The notes beneath the pieces were generated by a model. The model had not been told where the DNA came from and made no database searches. It was given only the letters and a program-made list of their open reading frames with translations. Shown here in pieces: positions 13,450-21,473 of a DNA stretch of 38,006 bases (within the stretch, counting starts at the first letter, position 1; each line of letters begins with the position of its first letter). The stretch lies in contig JBHORC010000031.1 in assembly GCA_042408445.1 (NCBI GenBank), positions 1 to 38,006 of the forward strand, read 5' to 3'. This DNA comes from CF-46 sp042408445 (lineage in GTDB: Bacteria > Chloroflexota > Limnocylindria > Limnocylindrales > CSP1-4). The translations under genes were made by a program, and so were the position numbers.

Positions 13450-14688
13450 GTGGCTGAGCAGGACCTGGAGGCGATCCTGCGCCGGATGGCGCAGGCGAAG
13501 GTCAACAGACGGGGGTTCATGGCCGGCGGCGCGATGACCGGCCTCGCCGCGTTCATCGCCGCGTGCACCGGCACGGCCGCGTCCTCGGCGCCGAGCCAGG
13601 CCGCTGCGTCGACGGCCCCGTCGACGGGCACGGCGCCCTCGGCGGCAGCCGGCGGCGAGTCCCCGGCAGCATCCGCGGTGGCGGTCGAGACCGAAGGCCA
13701 TCTCTGGATGTACAACTGGTCGGACTACGTCGACAAGAACAACATGGCCGAGTTCCAGAAGCGGTTCAAGGTCGACGACTTCACCTACGACACCTACGCG
13801 TCGAACGAGGAGCTTCTCACCAAGCTCCAGGCCGGCGCCGCGGGCCAGTGGGACATCGGCGCACCGACGGCGGAGTTCGTCCCCTCGATGGTCGAGGGCG
13901 GCTTCATCCAGAAGATCGACTGGACGCAGGTCCCGAACGCGAAGTACATCAACAAGCAGTTCAAGGGCCTGTGGTGGGATCCGAACGACGAGTACCAGCT
14001 CCCGAAGGACTGGGGCACGACGGGCATCGCGGTCCGTTCGGCCGTCGTCAAGGAGGACGTCAGCAGCTGGAAGAACTTCTTCGACGTCGCGCCGAAGTAC
14101 TCCGGCCGGATCGTCGTCGTCGACTCGCCCGGTGACGTCTTCGTCGCCCCGCTGAAGGCGCTCGGCTACTCGCTGAACTCGGTCGACCCGACGGAGCTCG
14201 GCAAGGCGCGCGACCTGCTGCTCGGCCTCGCGCCGCACGTCCTGGCGCTGGACTCGGACCAGTACCAGAAGAAGCTCCAGACCGAGGAGGCCGTCCTCGG
14301 TCTCACCTGGACCGGTGGCCTCGACGAGCTGATCCAGGATCCGAAGACAGCGGACACCAAGTACATCATCCCGACCGACGGGACCCTGTACTGGCTGGAT
14401 ACGTGGGTCATCTTCAAGGATCCGCCGCACCCGATCGCCGCCCATGCGTTCCTCAACTTCATCGAGGAGCCGGCGATCCAGGCCCAGGAGACGATCACGA
14501 ACGCCTACGCCACGCCGAACGACGAGGCGAAGAAGCTCGTGCCGCCGGAGATCCTGAACGACCCGACGATCTTCGTCCCGCAGGCGATCTTTGACTCCGG
14601 CGTGCTCGAGAGCGCGAAGGACGTCTCGACCGATCCGAACCGGGTGAAGATCTGGGAAGAGTTCAAGTCGAAGATCGGCAAGAAGTAG
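13450..14688 (+). CDS. potD: Spermidine/putrescine-binding lipoprotein
   Basis: A 412-residue substrate-binding protein. The export signal is Tat-like, NRRGFM at residues 19-24, followed by a hydrophobic stretch and a lipobox ending in Cys39. A Ser/Ala/Thr/Pro linker runs to about residue 77. The mature fold has PotD landmarks: WMYNWSDYVDK near the start, GQWDIGAPTAEFV, KDWGTTGIAVRS, LTWTGGLDEL, and near the end FLNFIEEPAIQAQ. The family binds spermidine or putrescine through acidic and aromatic residues. The GTG start has a strong GGAGGAG six bases upstream. It lies 72 nt after potA, separated by two stem-loops, and upstream of two permease genes. Confidence 0.92.
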   Translation: MAEQDLEAILRRMAQAKVNRRGFMAGGAMTGLAAFIAACTGTAASSAPSQAAASTAPSTGTAPSAAAGGESPAASAVAVETEGHLWMYNWSDYVDKNNMAEFQKRFKVDDFTYDTYASNEELLTKLQAGAAGQWDIGAPTAEFVPSMVEGGFIQKIDWTQVPNAKYINKQFKGLWWDPNDEYQLPKDWGTTGIAVRSAVVKEDVSSWKNFFDVAPKYSGRIVVVDSPGDVFVAPLKALGYSLNSVDPTELGKARDLLLGLAPHVLALDSDQYQKKLQTEEAVLGLTWTGGLDELIQDPKTADTKYIIPTDGTLYWLDTWVIFKDPPHPIAAHAFLNFIEEPAIQAQETITNAYATPNDEAKKLVPPEILNDPTIFVPQAIFDSGVLESAKDVSTDPNRVKIWEEFKSKIGKK

Positions 14689-14713
14689 CAGCGATCGACA
14701 TCGCGACGCGACG

Positions 14714-15619
14714 ATGACGGCGCAGGCAGGAGCCGCGATTCCCGACGTCCGGGTGGGCCCGGAAGCGAGGGTTCGATCGCGGCTCCTGACCGGTGTCCTC
14801 CTGCTCCCGGCGAGCCTCTGGTACCTCCTGCTCCTCGTCGCCCCGATCGCGATCGTCGTCGTCTTCAGCTTCGGCAACCGCGGGACCAGCGGCGGCTACG
14901 TCGCCGCGTTCTCGTTCGACAACTACGCGGACCTCGCCGCGAACGTCGACCCGTTCATGACGAGCCTCCGGCTCTCGGTCGTCGGGACCGTCCTCTGCCT
15001 GCTCGTCGGGCTGCCGCTCGCGTACTTCATCGCGACCCGGGCCGGACGCCGGAAGAGCCTCCTGATCGTCCTCCTCGTGATCCCGTTCTGGACCAGCTTC
15101 CTGATCCGGACCTACGCCTGGCTGACGATCCTGGGGCCGGAGGGGATCGCCGGCTTCATCGGCGACGTCACCGGCGATCACTCGTTCCGGATCCTCGGCA
15201 CGGAGTGGGCGGTCCAGCTCGGGCTCGTCTACGGGTACCTGCCGCTCATGGTCTTCCCGCTCTACGTCACGCTGGAGCGGATGGACCGGGCGCTCGTCGA
15301 GGCGTCGAAGGACCTCGGCGCCGGCCGCTGGGCGACGTTCCGCCAGATCACGCTGCCGATCGCGCTGCCGGGCCTCGTCACCGGCAGCATCCTCGTGTTC
15401 ATCCCGATGATGGGCGAGTACGTCATCCCGAACATCCTCGGCTACCAGCGGGTCTTCACCGTCGGCAGCGCGCTCGTCCTGCGGTTCCTGGAGGCGCGGA
15501 ACTGGCCGTCCGGCTCCGCCCAGGCGGTCCTCCTGATCGCGATCATGCTCGTGACCGTGACGTTCTACGTCTGGTTCATCAACCGGGGCCGTCGCCAGCG
15601 CGACGTGAGCATGCTGTGA
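14714..15619 (+). CDS. potB: Spermidine/putrescine ABC transporter permease PotB
   Basis: A 301-residue inner-membrane permease with about six hydrophobic segments, beginning LLLPASLWYLLLLVAPIAIV. The cytoplasmic EAA loop that contacts the ATPase reads EASKDLGAGRWATFRQITLP, which is the standard form. Other PotB features are FWTSFLIRTYAW and MMGEYVIPNILG. The ATG lies 25 nt after potD, and its stop overlaps the GTG of potC (GTGA), consistent with equal synthesis of the two permeases. Confidence 0.94.
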   Translation: MTAQAGAAIPDVRVGPEARVRSRLLTGVLLLPASLWYLLLLVAPIAIVVVFSFGNRGTSGGYVAAFSFDNYADLAANVDPFMTSLRLSVVGTVLCLLVGLPLAYFIATRAGRRKSLLIVLLVIPFWTSFLIRTYAWLTILGPEGIAGFIGDVTGDHSFRILGTEWAVQLGLVYGYLPLMVFPLYVTLERMDRALVEASKDLGAGRWATFRQITLPIALPGLVTGSILVFIPMMGEYVIPNILGYQRVFTVGSALVLRFLEARNWPSGSAQAVLLIAIMLVTVTFYVWFINRGRRQRDVSML

Positions 15620-16572
15620 CCGCGCCAGCGACCTCAGCGACGGTTCCGCGCTCGATCGGGGCGCGCGCTCGGCCGGCCGTCGATCGGGGCGGCGCCCTCG
15701 TCGAGCTGTGGCTGCGCAGCCACACGTTCCTCGTCTACCTGTTCCTGTACCTGCCGATCCTCGTGGTCGTCGTGTTCAGCTTCAACGCGACGGCCGGACG
15801 GGTGACGAACTGGGAGGGCTTCAGCCTTCGCTGGTACGAGAACGTCCTGACCGACAAGTCGATCCAGCGCAACCTGCTGAACAGCCTCATCGTCGGGCTC
15901 GCGACCGCGATCGTCTCCACGATCGTCGGGACCATGGCGGCGCTCGGGATCCAGCGGGCTCCGAAATGGTTCCGGCTTCCGTTCGAGGCGCTGACCTACG
16001 TCAGCGTCATCGTCCCCGAGATCGTCATCGCCCTCTCGACGCTCGTCTTCTTCGCGGTGACGATCGGCCGCGGCGGGCTCCTGTCGAACCTGACCGGCGG
16101 TCCCGAGATCGGCCTCGGCTACCACACGATCGTCGGCGCGCTGTCCGTGTTTAACATCAGCCTCGTCCTGCTCCTCGTCCAGGCGCGGCTCTCGAACATG
16201 GACCGGACCCACATCGAGGCGTCGTTCGACTTGTACGGGACGCCGTGGCGGACGTTCTGGCAGATCACGTTCCCGCAGCTCCTGCCCGCGATCGTTGCCG
16301 GCTTCCTGCTGTCGTTCACGTTCGCCTTCGACGACTACATCATCACGTCGTTCGTCCACGGGACGAACCAGACGACGATCCCGCTGTACGTGTTCAGCGC
16401 GCTCCGGAAGGGCGTCACGCCGGCGACGAACGCGGTCGCGGCGCTCATGCTGTTCGTGACGCTGGCGATCCTGATCATCGGCCAGTTCCTGCTCTCGCGG
16501 CAGGCTCGCCGAAGCGGCACGGCCGGCCCGTCCGGGGTCGCCGGCATGATCGTGGAGCAGCAGGGCGGGTGA
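15616..16572 (+). CDS. potC: Spermidine/putrescine ABC transporter permease PotC
   Basis: A 318-residue partner permease with about six hydrophobic segments. The first is FLYLPILVVVVFSFN and the EAA loop reads EASFDLYGTPWRTFWQITFP. The block FAFDDYIITSFVHG and the segment ending in TIPLYVFSALRKGVTP are diagnostic of PotC. The GTG start overlaps the potB stop, and its own stop overlaps the next GTG by four bases. The N-terminal 30 residues are a basic, Ala/Pro-rich extension before the first membrane segment. Confidence 0.94.
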   Translation: MTAPATSATVPRSIGARARPAVDRGGALVELWLRSHTFLVYLFLYLPILVVVVFSFNATAGRVTNWEGFSLRWYENVLTDKSIQRNLLNSLIVGLATAIVSTIVGTMAALGIQRAPKWFRLPFEALTYVSVIVPEIVIALSTLVFFAVTIGRGGLLSNLTGGPEIGLGYHTIVGALSVFNISLVLLLVQARLSNMDRTHIEASFDLYGTPWRTFWQITFPQLLPAIVAGFLLSFTFAFDDYIITSFVHGTNQTTIPLYVFSALRKGVTPATNAVAALMLFVTLAILIIGQFLLSRQARRSGTAGPSGVAGMIVEQQGG

Positions 16573-17099
16573 CGACCGAGGCGGATCCGCCGGCGGCCGG
16601 AGCCGTGCCTCGTGACGGGGACGTCCCCTTCGCCCTCGACAACGTCGATTCGTGGCGTGGGCCGACGGCTTCACAGGCAGGCGGGCTGACGCTTGCCGCG
16701 GCGCGGGCGGTCGTCGGGGCCGTCCAGGCGGAGGCGCGGGCGATGCAGGTCGCGATGTCGTGCGCGGTCGTCGACAGCGGCGATCAGCTCGTCGCCTTCG
16801 AGCGGATGGACGGCGCGGACCTGGTCGGGATCACCCTCGCCCGTGACAAGGCGTTCACCGCCCTCGTGAACCGGGTGCCGACGGCCGACCTGCCGCCGAT
16901 CGTCCAGCCCGGCACCGAGTTCTTCGGCTACCACACCGTCGCCGGCGGCCGGACGATCATCTTCGCGGGCGGGATGCCCCTCGAGCGCGACGGCGTGCTG
17001 GTCGGTGCGGTCGGCGTCAGTGGCGGCGACAGTGCGCAGGACCAGCGCGCGGTCGAAGCCGGCGTTCGCGCGTTCGTGGCGGGAGCGGCAGGCGCCTGA
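16569..17099 (+). CDS. GlcG/HbpS-family protein (haem-degrading/binding fold)
   Basis: A 176-residue protein of the GlcG/HbpS family. Typical blocks are LTLAAARAVVGAVQAEA, then SCAVVDSGDQLVAFERMDGA, ARDKAFTALVNRVPTADL, FAGGMPLERDG and GAVGVSGGDSAQD. Family members bind haem or small ligands and are often accessory genes in catabolic or uptake operons; the biochemical role varies. It overlaps the potC stop (GTGA), so it is translated with the importer. The N-terminal 35 residues are an acidic extension without a signal peptide, so it should be cytosolic. No function in polyamine use is established; co-transcription is the only link. Confidence 0.88.
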   Translation: MTTEADPPAAGAVPRDGDVPFALDNVDSWRGPTASQAGGLTLAAARAVVGAVQAEARAMQVAMSCAVVDSGDQLVAFERMDGADLVGITLARDKAFTALVNRVPTADLPPIVQPGTEFFGYHTVAGGRTIIFAGGMPLERDGVLVGAVGVSGGDSAQDQRAVEAGVRAFVAGAAGA

Positions 17100-17122
17100 G
17101 GGCTGGAGGCCCCTCCGGGCCC
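17100..17122. terminator. Hairpin between convergent hbpS-like gene and metK
   Basis: GGGC (17100-17103) pairs with GCCC (17119-17122) and GGAG (17105-17108) with CTCC (17113-17116) around a GCCC loop. The stem is interrupted by a small internal bulge. It fills most of the 28-nt gap between the two convergent stops. Confidence 0.35.
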
Positions 17123-17127
17123 CGCGG

Positions 17128-18354
17128 TCAGCCGGCGGGGACGGGCTCCGGCTCGTGGATGCCCGCTTCGGACGCGAGTAGCGCCGCCTTGTCCGTGCGT
17201 TCCCACGGCAGGTCGAGATCGGGTCGCCCGAAGTGGCCGAACGCCGCGGTCTGGCGGTAGATCGGCTTCCGGAGGTCGAGCGCGGCGATGATCGCGGCCG
17301 GCCGGAGGTCGAAGTTGCGCTCGATGAGCGCCTGGATCTCGGCGTCGGGGATCCGGCCCGTCCCGAACGACTCGACCGAGAACGAGATCGGCCGGGCGAT
17401 CCCGATGCCATACGCGATCTCGACCTCGAACCGGTCGGCGAGGCCGGCCGCGACAACGTTCTTCGCGACCCACCGCGCCGCGTACGCCCCGGATCGGTCG
17501 ACCTTCGTCGGATCCTTGCCGGAGAACGCTCCACCGCCGTGCCGGGCCATGCCGCCGTACGAGTCGACGATGATCTTCCGGCCGGTCAGGCCGGCATCGC
17601 CCATCGGCCCGCCGGTGACGAAGCGGCCGGTCGGATTCACGTGGATGACCGGGTCCGAGTCGCGCAGCTCGCGCGGGATCGTCGGCAGGATGACGGCTTC
17701 GGAGATGTCGTCGCGGATCTGATCGATCGTGGCATCCGGGTCGTGCTGGGCCGACACGACGACCGTCCGGACGCGCTTCGGGACGCCGTGGTCGTACTCG
17801 ACCGTCACCTGCGTCTTGCCGTCCGGCCGCAGGTACGGGAGCTGGCCGCTCCGCCGCGACTCGGAGAGCCGCCGCGCCATCCGATGGGCGAGGGCGATCG
17901 GGAGCGGCATCAGCTCGGGGGTCTCGCGGCACGCGAACCCGAACATCATCCCCTGGTCGCCGGCACCCAGCTCCAGCGCCGGCGAGGCGTCGTCGCGGAC
18001 CTCCAGCGCGGCGTCCACGCCCTGGGCGATGTCCGGTGACTGACCCTTCACCGAGACGAGCGTCCCGCAGGTCTGGTAGTCGAAGCCGTACTCGGCCTTC
18101 GTGTAGCCGATGTCGCGGACGGTGTCGCGGACGATCGTCTGGAAGTCGATGTAGGTCGAGGTCGTGATCTCGCCGAGGACGAGCACGAGGCCCGTGGTCG
18201 TCGCCGTCTCGCAGGCCACACGGGCATCCGGATCGTCGCGGATGATCGCGTCGAGGATGGCGTCCGAGATCTGGTCGCACATCTTGTCCGGGTGGCCTTC
18301 GGTCACCGATTCGGACGTGAAGAGGTACTGCGACGCGTCGACGATGCTGGTCAT
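17128..18354 (-). CDS. metK: S-adenosylmethionine synthetase
   Basis: A 408-residue enzyme that makes S-adenosylmethionine from methionine and ATP. The methionine/ATP-binding SVTEGHPDKMCDQISDAILD is at about 16-35 (HPDK 21-24). The hexapeptide GAGDQG is at 130-135 and the P-loop-like GGGAFSGKDPTKVDRS is in the C-terminal half. Length and order are standard for bacterial MetK. The ATG at 18354 has GAGGGA just upstream, and an extended -10 lies about 29 nt upstream. It faces away from kynU. Product use is represented nearby by ahcY and mtnA. Confidence 0.97.
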   Translation of the reverse strand: MTSIVDASQYLFTSESVTEGHPDKMCDQISDAILDAIIRDDPDARVACETATTTGLVLVLGEITTSTYIDFQTIVRDTVRDIGYTKAEYGFDYQTCGTLVSVKGQSPDIAQGVDAALEVRDDASPALELGAGDQGMMFGFACRETPELMPLPIALAHRMARRLSESRRSGQLPYLRPDGKTQVTVEYDHGVPKRVRTVVVSAQHDPDATIDQIRDDISEAVILPTIPRELRDSDPVIHVNPTGRFVTGGPMGDAGLTGRKIIVDSYGGMARHGGGAFSGKDPTKVDRSGAYAARWVAKNVVAAGLADRFEVEIAYGIGIARPISFSVESFGTGRIPDAEIQALIERNFDLRPAAIIAALDLRKPIYRQTAAFGHFGRPDLDLPWERTDKAALLASEAGIHEPEPVPAG

Positions 18355-18382
18355 GGATCCCTCGAGCGTGGGCGTTCCGGCG

Positions 18383-18391
18383 AGCCTATCA
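18383..18391 (-). promoter_or_regulatory. Extended -10 promoter of metK
   Basis: The minus strand reads TGATAGGCT, that is TGn plus TAGGCT. It predicts a start near 18376 and a leader of about 22 nt. The leader is too short for a SAM riboswitch, and none is visible. Confidence 0.45.
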
Positions 18392-18415
18392 CCCCTGCCC
18401 GACGGGGCTGCGGGC

Positions 18416-18421
18416 TAGACT
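18416..18421 (+). promoter_or_regulatory. -10 element of kynU, probably leaderless
   Basis: TAGACT followed by six bases and the GTG start. No Shine-Dalgarno is present in between, so a leaderless transcript is inferred. Confidence 0.45.
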
Positions 18422-18427
18422 CCGAAC

Positions 18428-19720
18428 GTGGAGACGGACGTTCCGACAGGCGTGACATCGAGCGTCCAGGACGGACGGAGTGGGCTCGGCTCCGACGCGC
18501 GCGACCTCGCGTCGGCGGCCGCCGCGCTGGATGCGGCCGACCCCCTCGCGTCGTATCGCGACCGGTTCGTCATCCCGGATCCTGACGTCGTATATCTCGA
18601 CGGCAACTCGCTCGGCCGGCCACCGCTCACCGCCCTCGAGCGACTGTCGCGGGTCGCGGCGGAGGAGTGGGCCGGCCAGCTGATCCGCGGCTGGGAGCAC
18701 TGGCTGGACGCGCCGCTCCGCGTCGGCGATCTGCTCGGGACGGCGATCCTCGGGGCGCTGCCGGGCGAGGTCGCGATCTGCGATTCGACGACGGTCGACT
18801 TCTATCGGGTGGCGAGCGCAGCGCTGGCGGCGCGGCCGGATCGTCGCTTCATCGTCACCGACACCGCGAACTTCCCGACGGACCGGTACGTCCTCGACGG
18901 GCTGGCCCGCGACGACGGTCGCGACCTCGCCTGGCTCGAGCCGGACGCGATCGACGGACCGTCGGTGAACGACGTCGCGCGCGCCCTCGACGAGCATCCC
19001 GGCGATGTCGCGCTCGTGACGCTCACCCACGTCAACTACCGGTCCGCGGCGATCGCGGACCTGCCTGCGATCACGGGCCTCGCCCACGAGGCGGGTGCGC
19101 TCGTCGTGTGGGACCTCTCGCACTCGGCCGGCTCGGTGCCCGTCGACCTCGCCTCGCATGGCGTGGATCTCGCGGTGGGCTGCACGTACAAGTACCTGAA
19201 CGGCGGTCCCGGCGCGCCCGGATACCTGTACGTCCGCTCCGAGCTCCAGGCGGAGCTGCGGAACCCGATCCAGGGTTGGTTCGGCCAGAGCGACCAGTTC
19301 GAGATGGGCCAGGGCTTCCGGCCGCGGCCGGGGATCGCGGGCTGGCTCACCGGGACGCCGGGGATCCTCGGGCTGGCGGCGGCCGAGGAAGGGATCCGGC
19401 TCGTCGCCGAGGCGGGCATCCCGGCGATCCGCGCGAAGGGGATCGCCCTCACCGAGTACGCGATCCGGCTCCACGACGAGCTGCTCGCGCCGCTGGGCTT
19501 CACGCTCGGCAGCCCCCGCGACGCGGAGCGCCGCGGGTCGCACGTCTCGATCCGCCGGGCGGACGCCCGCGAGATCACCCAGCGAATGATCGCCGCGCGC
19601 GTCATCCCGGACTTCCGCGCGCCGGACTCGATCCGGCTGGGGCTCTCGCCGCTGACGACCTCGTTCGCCGACGTCGCCCGCGGGCTGGCGATCATCGCGG
19701 ACCTCGCCGGCCCGGCCTGA
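18428..19720 (+). CDS. kynU: Kynureninase
   Basis: A 430-residue PLP-dependent hydrolase that cleaves kynurenine to anthranilate and alanine (or 3-hydroxykynurenine to 3-hydroxyanthranilate). The N-terminal YLDGNSLGRPP is at 56-66. VWDLSHSAGSVPVDL is at about 227-241, with Asp229 and His232 expected at the cofactor. The Schiff-base lysine is Lys255 in CTYKYLNGGPGAPG. NPIQGWFGQ and RPRPGIAGWLTGTP follow. These features separate it from other class V aminotransferases. It stands alone: no tryptophan dioxygenase or formamidase is in the window. The GTG start lacks a Shine-Dalgarno but sits 6 nt behind a -10. Confidence 0.94.
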   Translation: METDVPTGVTSSVQDGRSGLGSDARDLASAAAALDAADPLASYRDRFVIPDPDVVYLDGNSLGRPPLTALERLSRVAAEEWAGQLIRGWEHWLDAPLRVGDLLGTAILGALPGEVAICDSTTVDFYRVASAALAARPDRRFIVTDTANFPTDRYVLDGLARDDGRDLAWLEPDAIDGPSVNDVARALDEHPGDVALVTLTHVNYRSAAIADLPAITGLAHEAGALVVWDLSHSAGSVPVDLASHGVDLAVGCTYKYLNGGPGAPGYLYVRSELQAELRNPIQGWFGQSDQFEMGQGFRPRPGIAGWLTGTPGILGLAAAEEGIRLVAEAGIPAIRAKGIALTEYAIRLHDELLAPLGFTLGSPRDAERRGSHVSIRRADAREITQRMIAARVIPDFRAPDSIRLGLSPLTTSFADVARGLAIIADLAGPA

Positions 19721-19753
19721 ACGCGGCGTTGCGACCGGCGCGGTCCGCCGCGT
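19721..19753. terminator. Hairpin between convergent kynU and the antiporter gene
   Basis: ACGCGGCG (19721-19728) pairs with CGCCGCGT (19746-19753). An inner GACCG/CGGTC stem (19733-19737 with 19741-19745) continues it after a 4-nt bulge. It fills most of the gap between two convergent stops and has no T-run. Confidence 0.45.
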
Positions 19754-19769
19754 CTCGACCGGCCCGGTC

Positions 19770-21473
19770 CTAGACCTCCATCCGGAGCTCCTCGAGGTCG
19801 AGGTCGCGCTCGACCCGCCGATGGACCTCGTCGGAGATGGCGCCCCGCTCGCGGAGCGTCAGGAGCGCCGCCCGCTCCGCGTTGAGCACGGCGACCCGGA
19901 TCTGGCGATGCTCCAGCAGCTCCTGCTCGGCGCTCGTGTCGTCCTCGTCATCCTCCGTCGCCCGTCGGAGTTCGGCGTGGTGGCTCCGATGGCCGTACTG
20001 CGCGCGGAGCGTGTCGATCAGCTCGCGATGGCCCGGCCACTCCTCCTGGAGGTGGTCGAGCCGTGCGACGGCCGCCTCCGAGGCCGCGATCCGGGCGTAT
20101 GCCTCCTCGTTGCCGTCGCCGCCACCGTCGTCGATCTCGAGCCGATTGATGAGGAACGGCAGCGTCAGACCCTGGCCGACGAGCGTGGCGAGGATCACCG
20201 CGAACGCGAGGAAGATCACGAGATCGCGCTGCGGGAAGTCGCCCGGCAGCGCGAGCGCGGCGGCAAGCGAGACGACGCCGCGCATCCCCGCCCAGGCGAC
20301 GAGGACGAGGTTCCGGAGCTTCGGGTCCGGATCGTCGTCGTCATCGTCGCCGTGACGGCTCGCTCGTCGGAGCCGCCCCGGGAGGTACGAGGTCGGGATC
20401 ACCCAGACGATGCGAGCGACGATCACGGCCGCGGACACGGCCAGGCCAAGCCCCAGCAGCTCGGCCGGTGGCTCGTCGCCGAGCGCGGCGAGGACGCGCG
20501 GCAGCTGGACGCCGATGAGGATGAACACGGCGCCGTTGATCAGGAACAGGAGGACCTGCCACGCGGCCACGGCGGACAGCCGGACCGCCGAGCTGAGCAG
20601 CCGTGGTGAGCGCCGTCCGACATAGATCCCGGCGACGACCGTCGCGAGCACGCCGGACAGTCCGAGCCGTTCCGCGGGGAGATAGGCGACGAGCGGCGCG
20701 AGGAACGTCACGACCACGGAGAAGACCGGGTCATCGATCCGTCGCACGAAGAGCGCCGTCAGGATCCCCATCGCCAGCCCGAGGACGACGCCGCCGACGC
20801 CCGCGATCAGGAACGTGCTGCCGACGTCGACGATCGAAAGCGAGCCGACGGTGGCGCCCGCGGCAACGACGGCGAACCGGTACGCGACGAGCGCGGTCGC
20901 GTCGTTCAGGAGGCTCTCGCCCTCGAGGATCGTCACGATCCGACGGGGCACGCCGAGCCGCTCGAACACCGACGTCGCAGCGGCCGCGTCCGGCGGGGCC
21001 ACGATCGCCCCCAGGGTGAACGCCGCCGCCCAGCCCATGCCCGGCACGAGCGTGTGGGCGACGGCCGCGACGACGGCGGTCGTGAACAGGACGAGCCCGA
21101 CGGCGAGGAGCGCGATCGGCCGGATGTTCGCGTGAAGATCCCGGATCGAGGTGAAGTAGCCCGCGGCGAAGAGGATCGGCGGCAGGAAGAGCAGGAAGAC
21201 GACATCCGGGGCGAGCTCGATCGCCGGGAGCCCCGGCACGAAGCCGATCGCGAGCCCGCCGAGGACGAGGACGATCGGATACGGGATGCCGATGCGACGC
21301 GCCGCAATCGCGAGGACCGTCGCCGCGATCAGGAGCGCGAAGACGATCTCGATCGCCGAGCTGGACGACGTGTCGGTGACCGGTGGCGTCGGCGTGAGCG
21401 TGGCTTCGAGGATCCGGGACGGGAGCGGACCGCCGGAACGGAACCCGGCCAGGACGAGCGCGGGAAGGCTCAC
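19770..21473 (-). CDS. CPA1-family Na+/H+ antiporter (NhaP-like)
   Basis: A 567-residue membrane protein with about 12 hydrophobic segments followed by a cytosolic tail of about 145 residues. Family blocks include FLLFLPPILFAAGYFTS, then FTLGAIVAPPDAAAATSVFE, and LEGESLLNDATALVAYRFAV, which carries the 'ND' pair of CPA1 exchangers. LVLVAWAGMRGVVSLAAALA is also typical. An Asp-rich cytoplasmic loop (six Asp in a row) lies between two membrane segments. The tail is charged and probably helical. It would exchange Na+ or K+ for protons. The GTG start at 21473 overlaps the S9 peptidase stop (GTGA), making it the last gene of the apt-led operon. Confidence 0.92.
   Translation of the reverse strand: MSLPALVLAGFRSGGPLPSRILEATLTPTPPVTDTSSSSAIEIVFALLIAATVLAIAARRIGIPYPIVLVLGGLAIGFVPGLPAIELAPDVVFLLFLPPILFAAGYFTSIRDLHANIRPIALLAVGLVLFTTAVVAAVAHTLVPGMGWAAAFTLGAIVAPPDAAAATSVFERLGVPRRIVTILEGESLLNDATALVAYRFAVVAAGATVGSLSIVDVGSTFLIAGVGGVVLGLAMGILTALFVRRIDDPVFSVVVTFLAPLVAYLPAERLGLSGVLATVVAGIYVGRRSPRLLSSAVRLSAVAAWQVLLFLINGAVFILIGVQLPRVLAALGDEPPAELLGLGLAVSAAVIVARIVWVIPTSYLPGRLRRASRHGDDDDDDPDPKLRNLVLVAWAGMRGVVSLAAALALPGDFPQRDLVIFLAFAVILATLVGQGLTLPFLINRLEIDDGGGDGNEEAYARIAASEAAVARLDHLQEEWPGHRELIDTLRAQYGHRSHHAELRRATEDDEDDTSAEQELLEHRQIRVAVLNAERAALLTLRERGAISDEVHRRVERDLDLEELRMEV

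Noticed and set aside
12004..14877. Long minus-strand open frame (957 codons) opposite potA and potD
   Set aside because: It is antisense to two clear transporter genes, is dominated by Arg, Asp, Leu and Val in the way high-GC shadow frames are, and shows no domain.
18355..18427. SAM riboswitch upstream of metK
   Set aside because: The gap to kynU is only 73 bp and contains no SAM-aptamer-like helices or conserved core.
20340..20375. Short repetitive GTC-rich stretch in the antiporter gene as a possible microsatellite
   Set aside because: It encodes an Asp-rich cytoplasmic loop in frame and is short; there is no sign of recent expansion.
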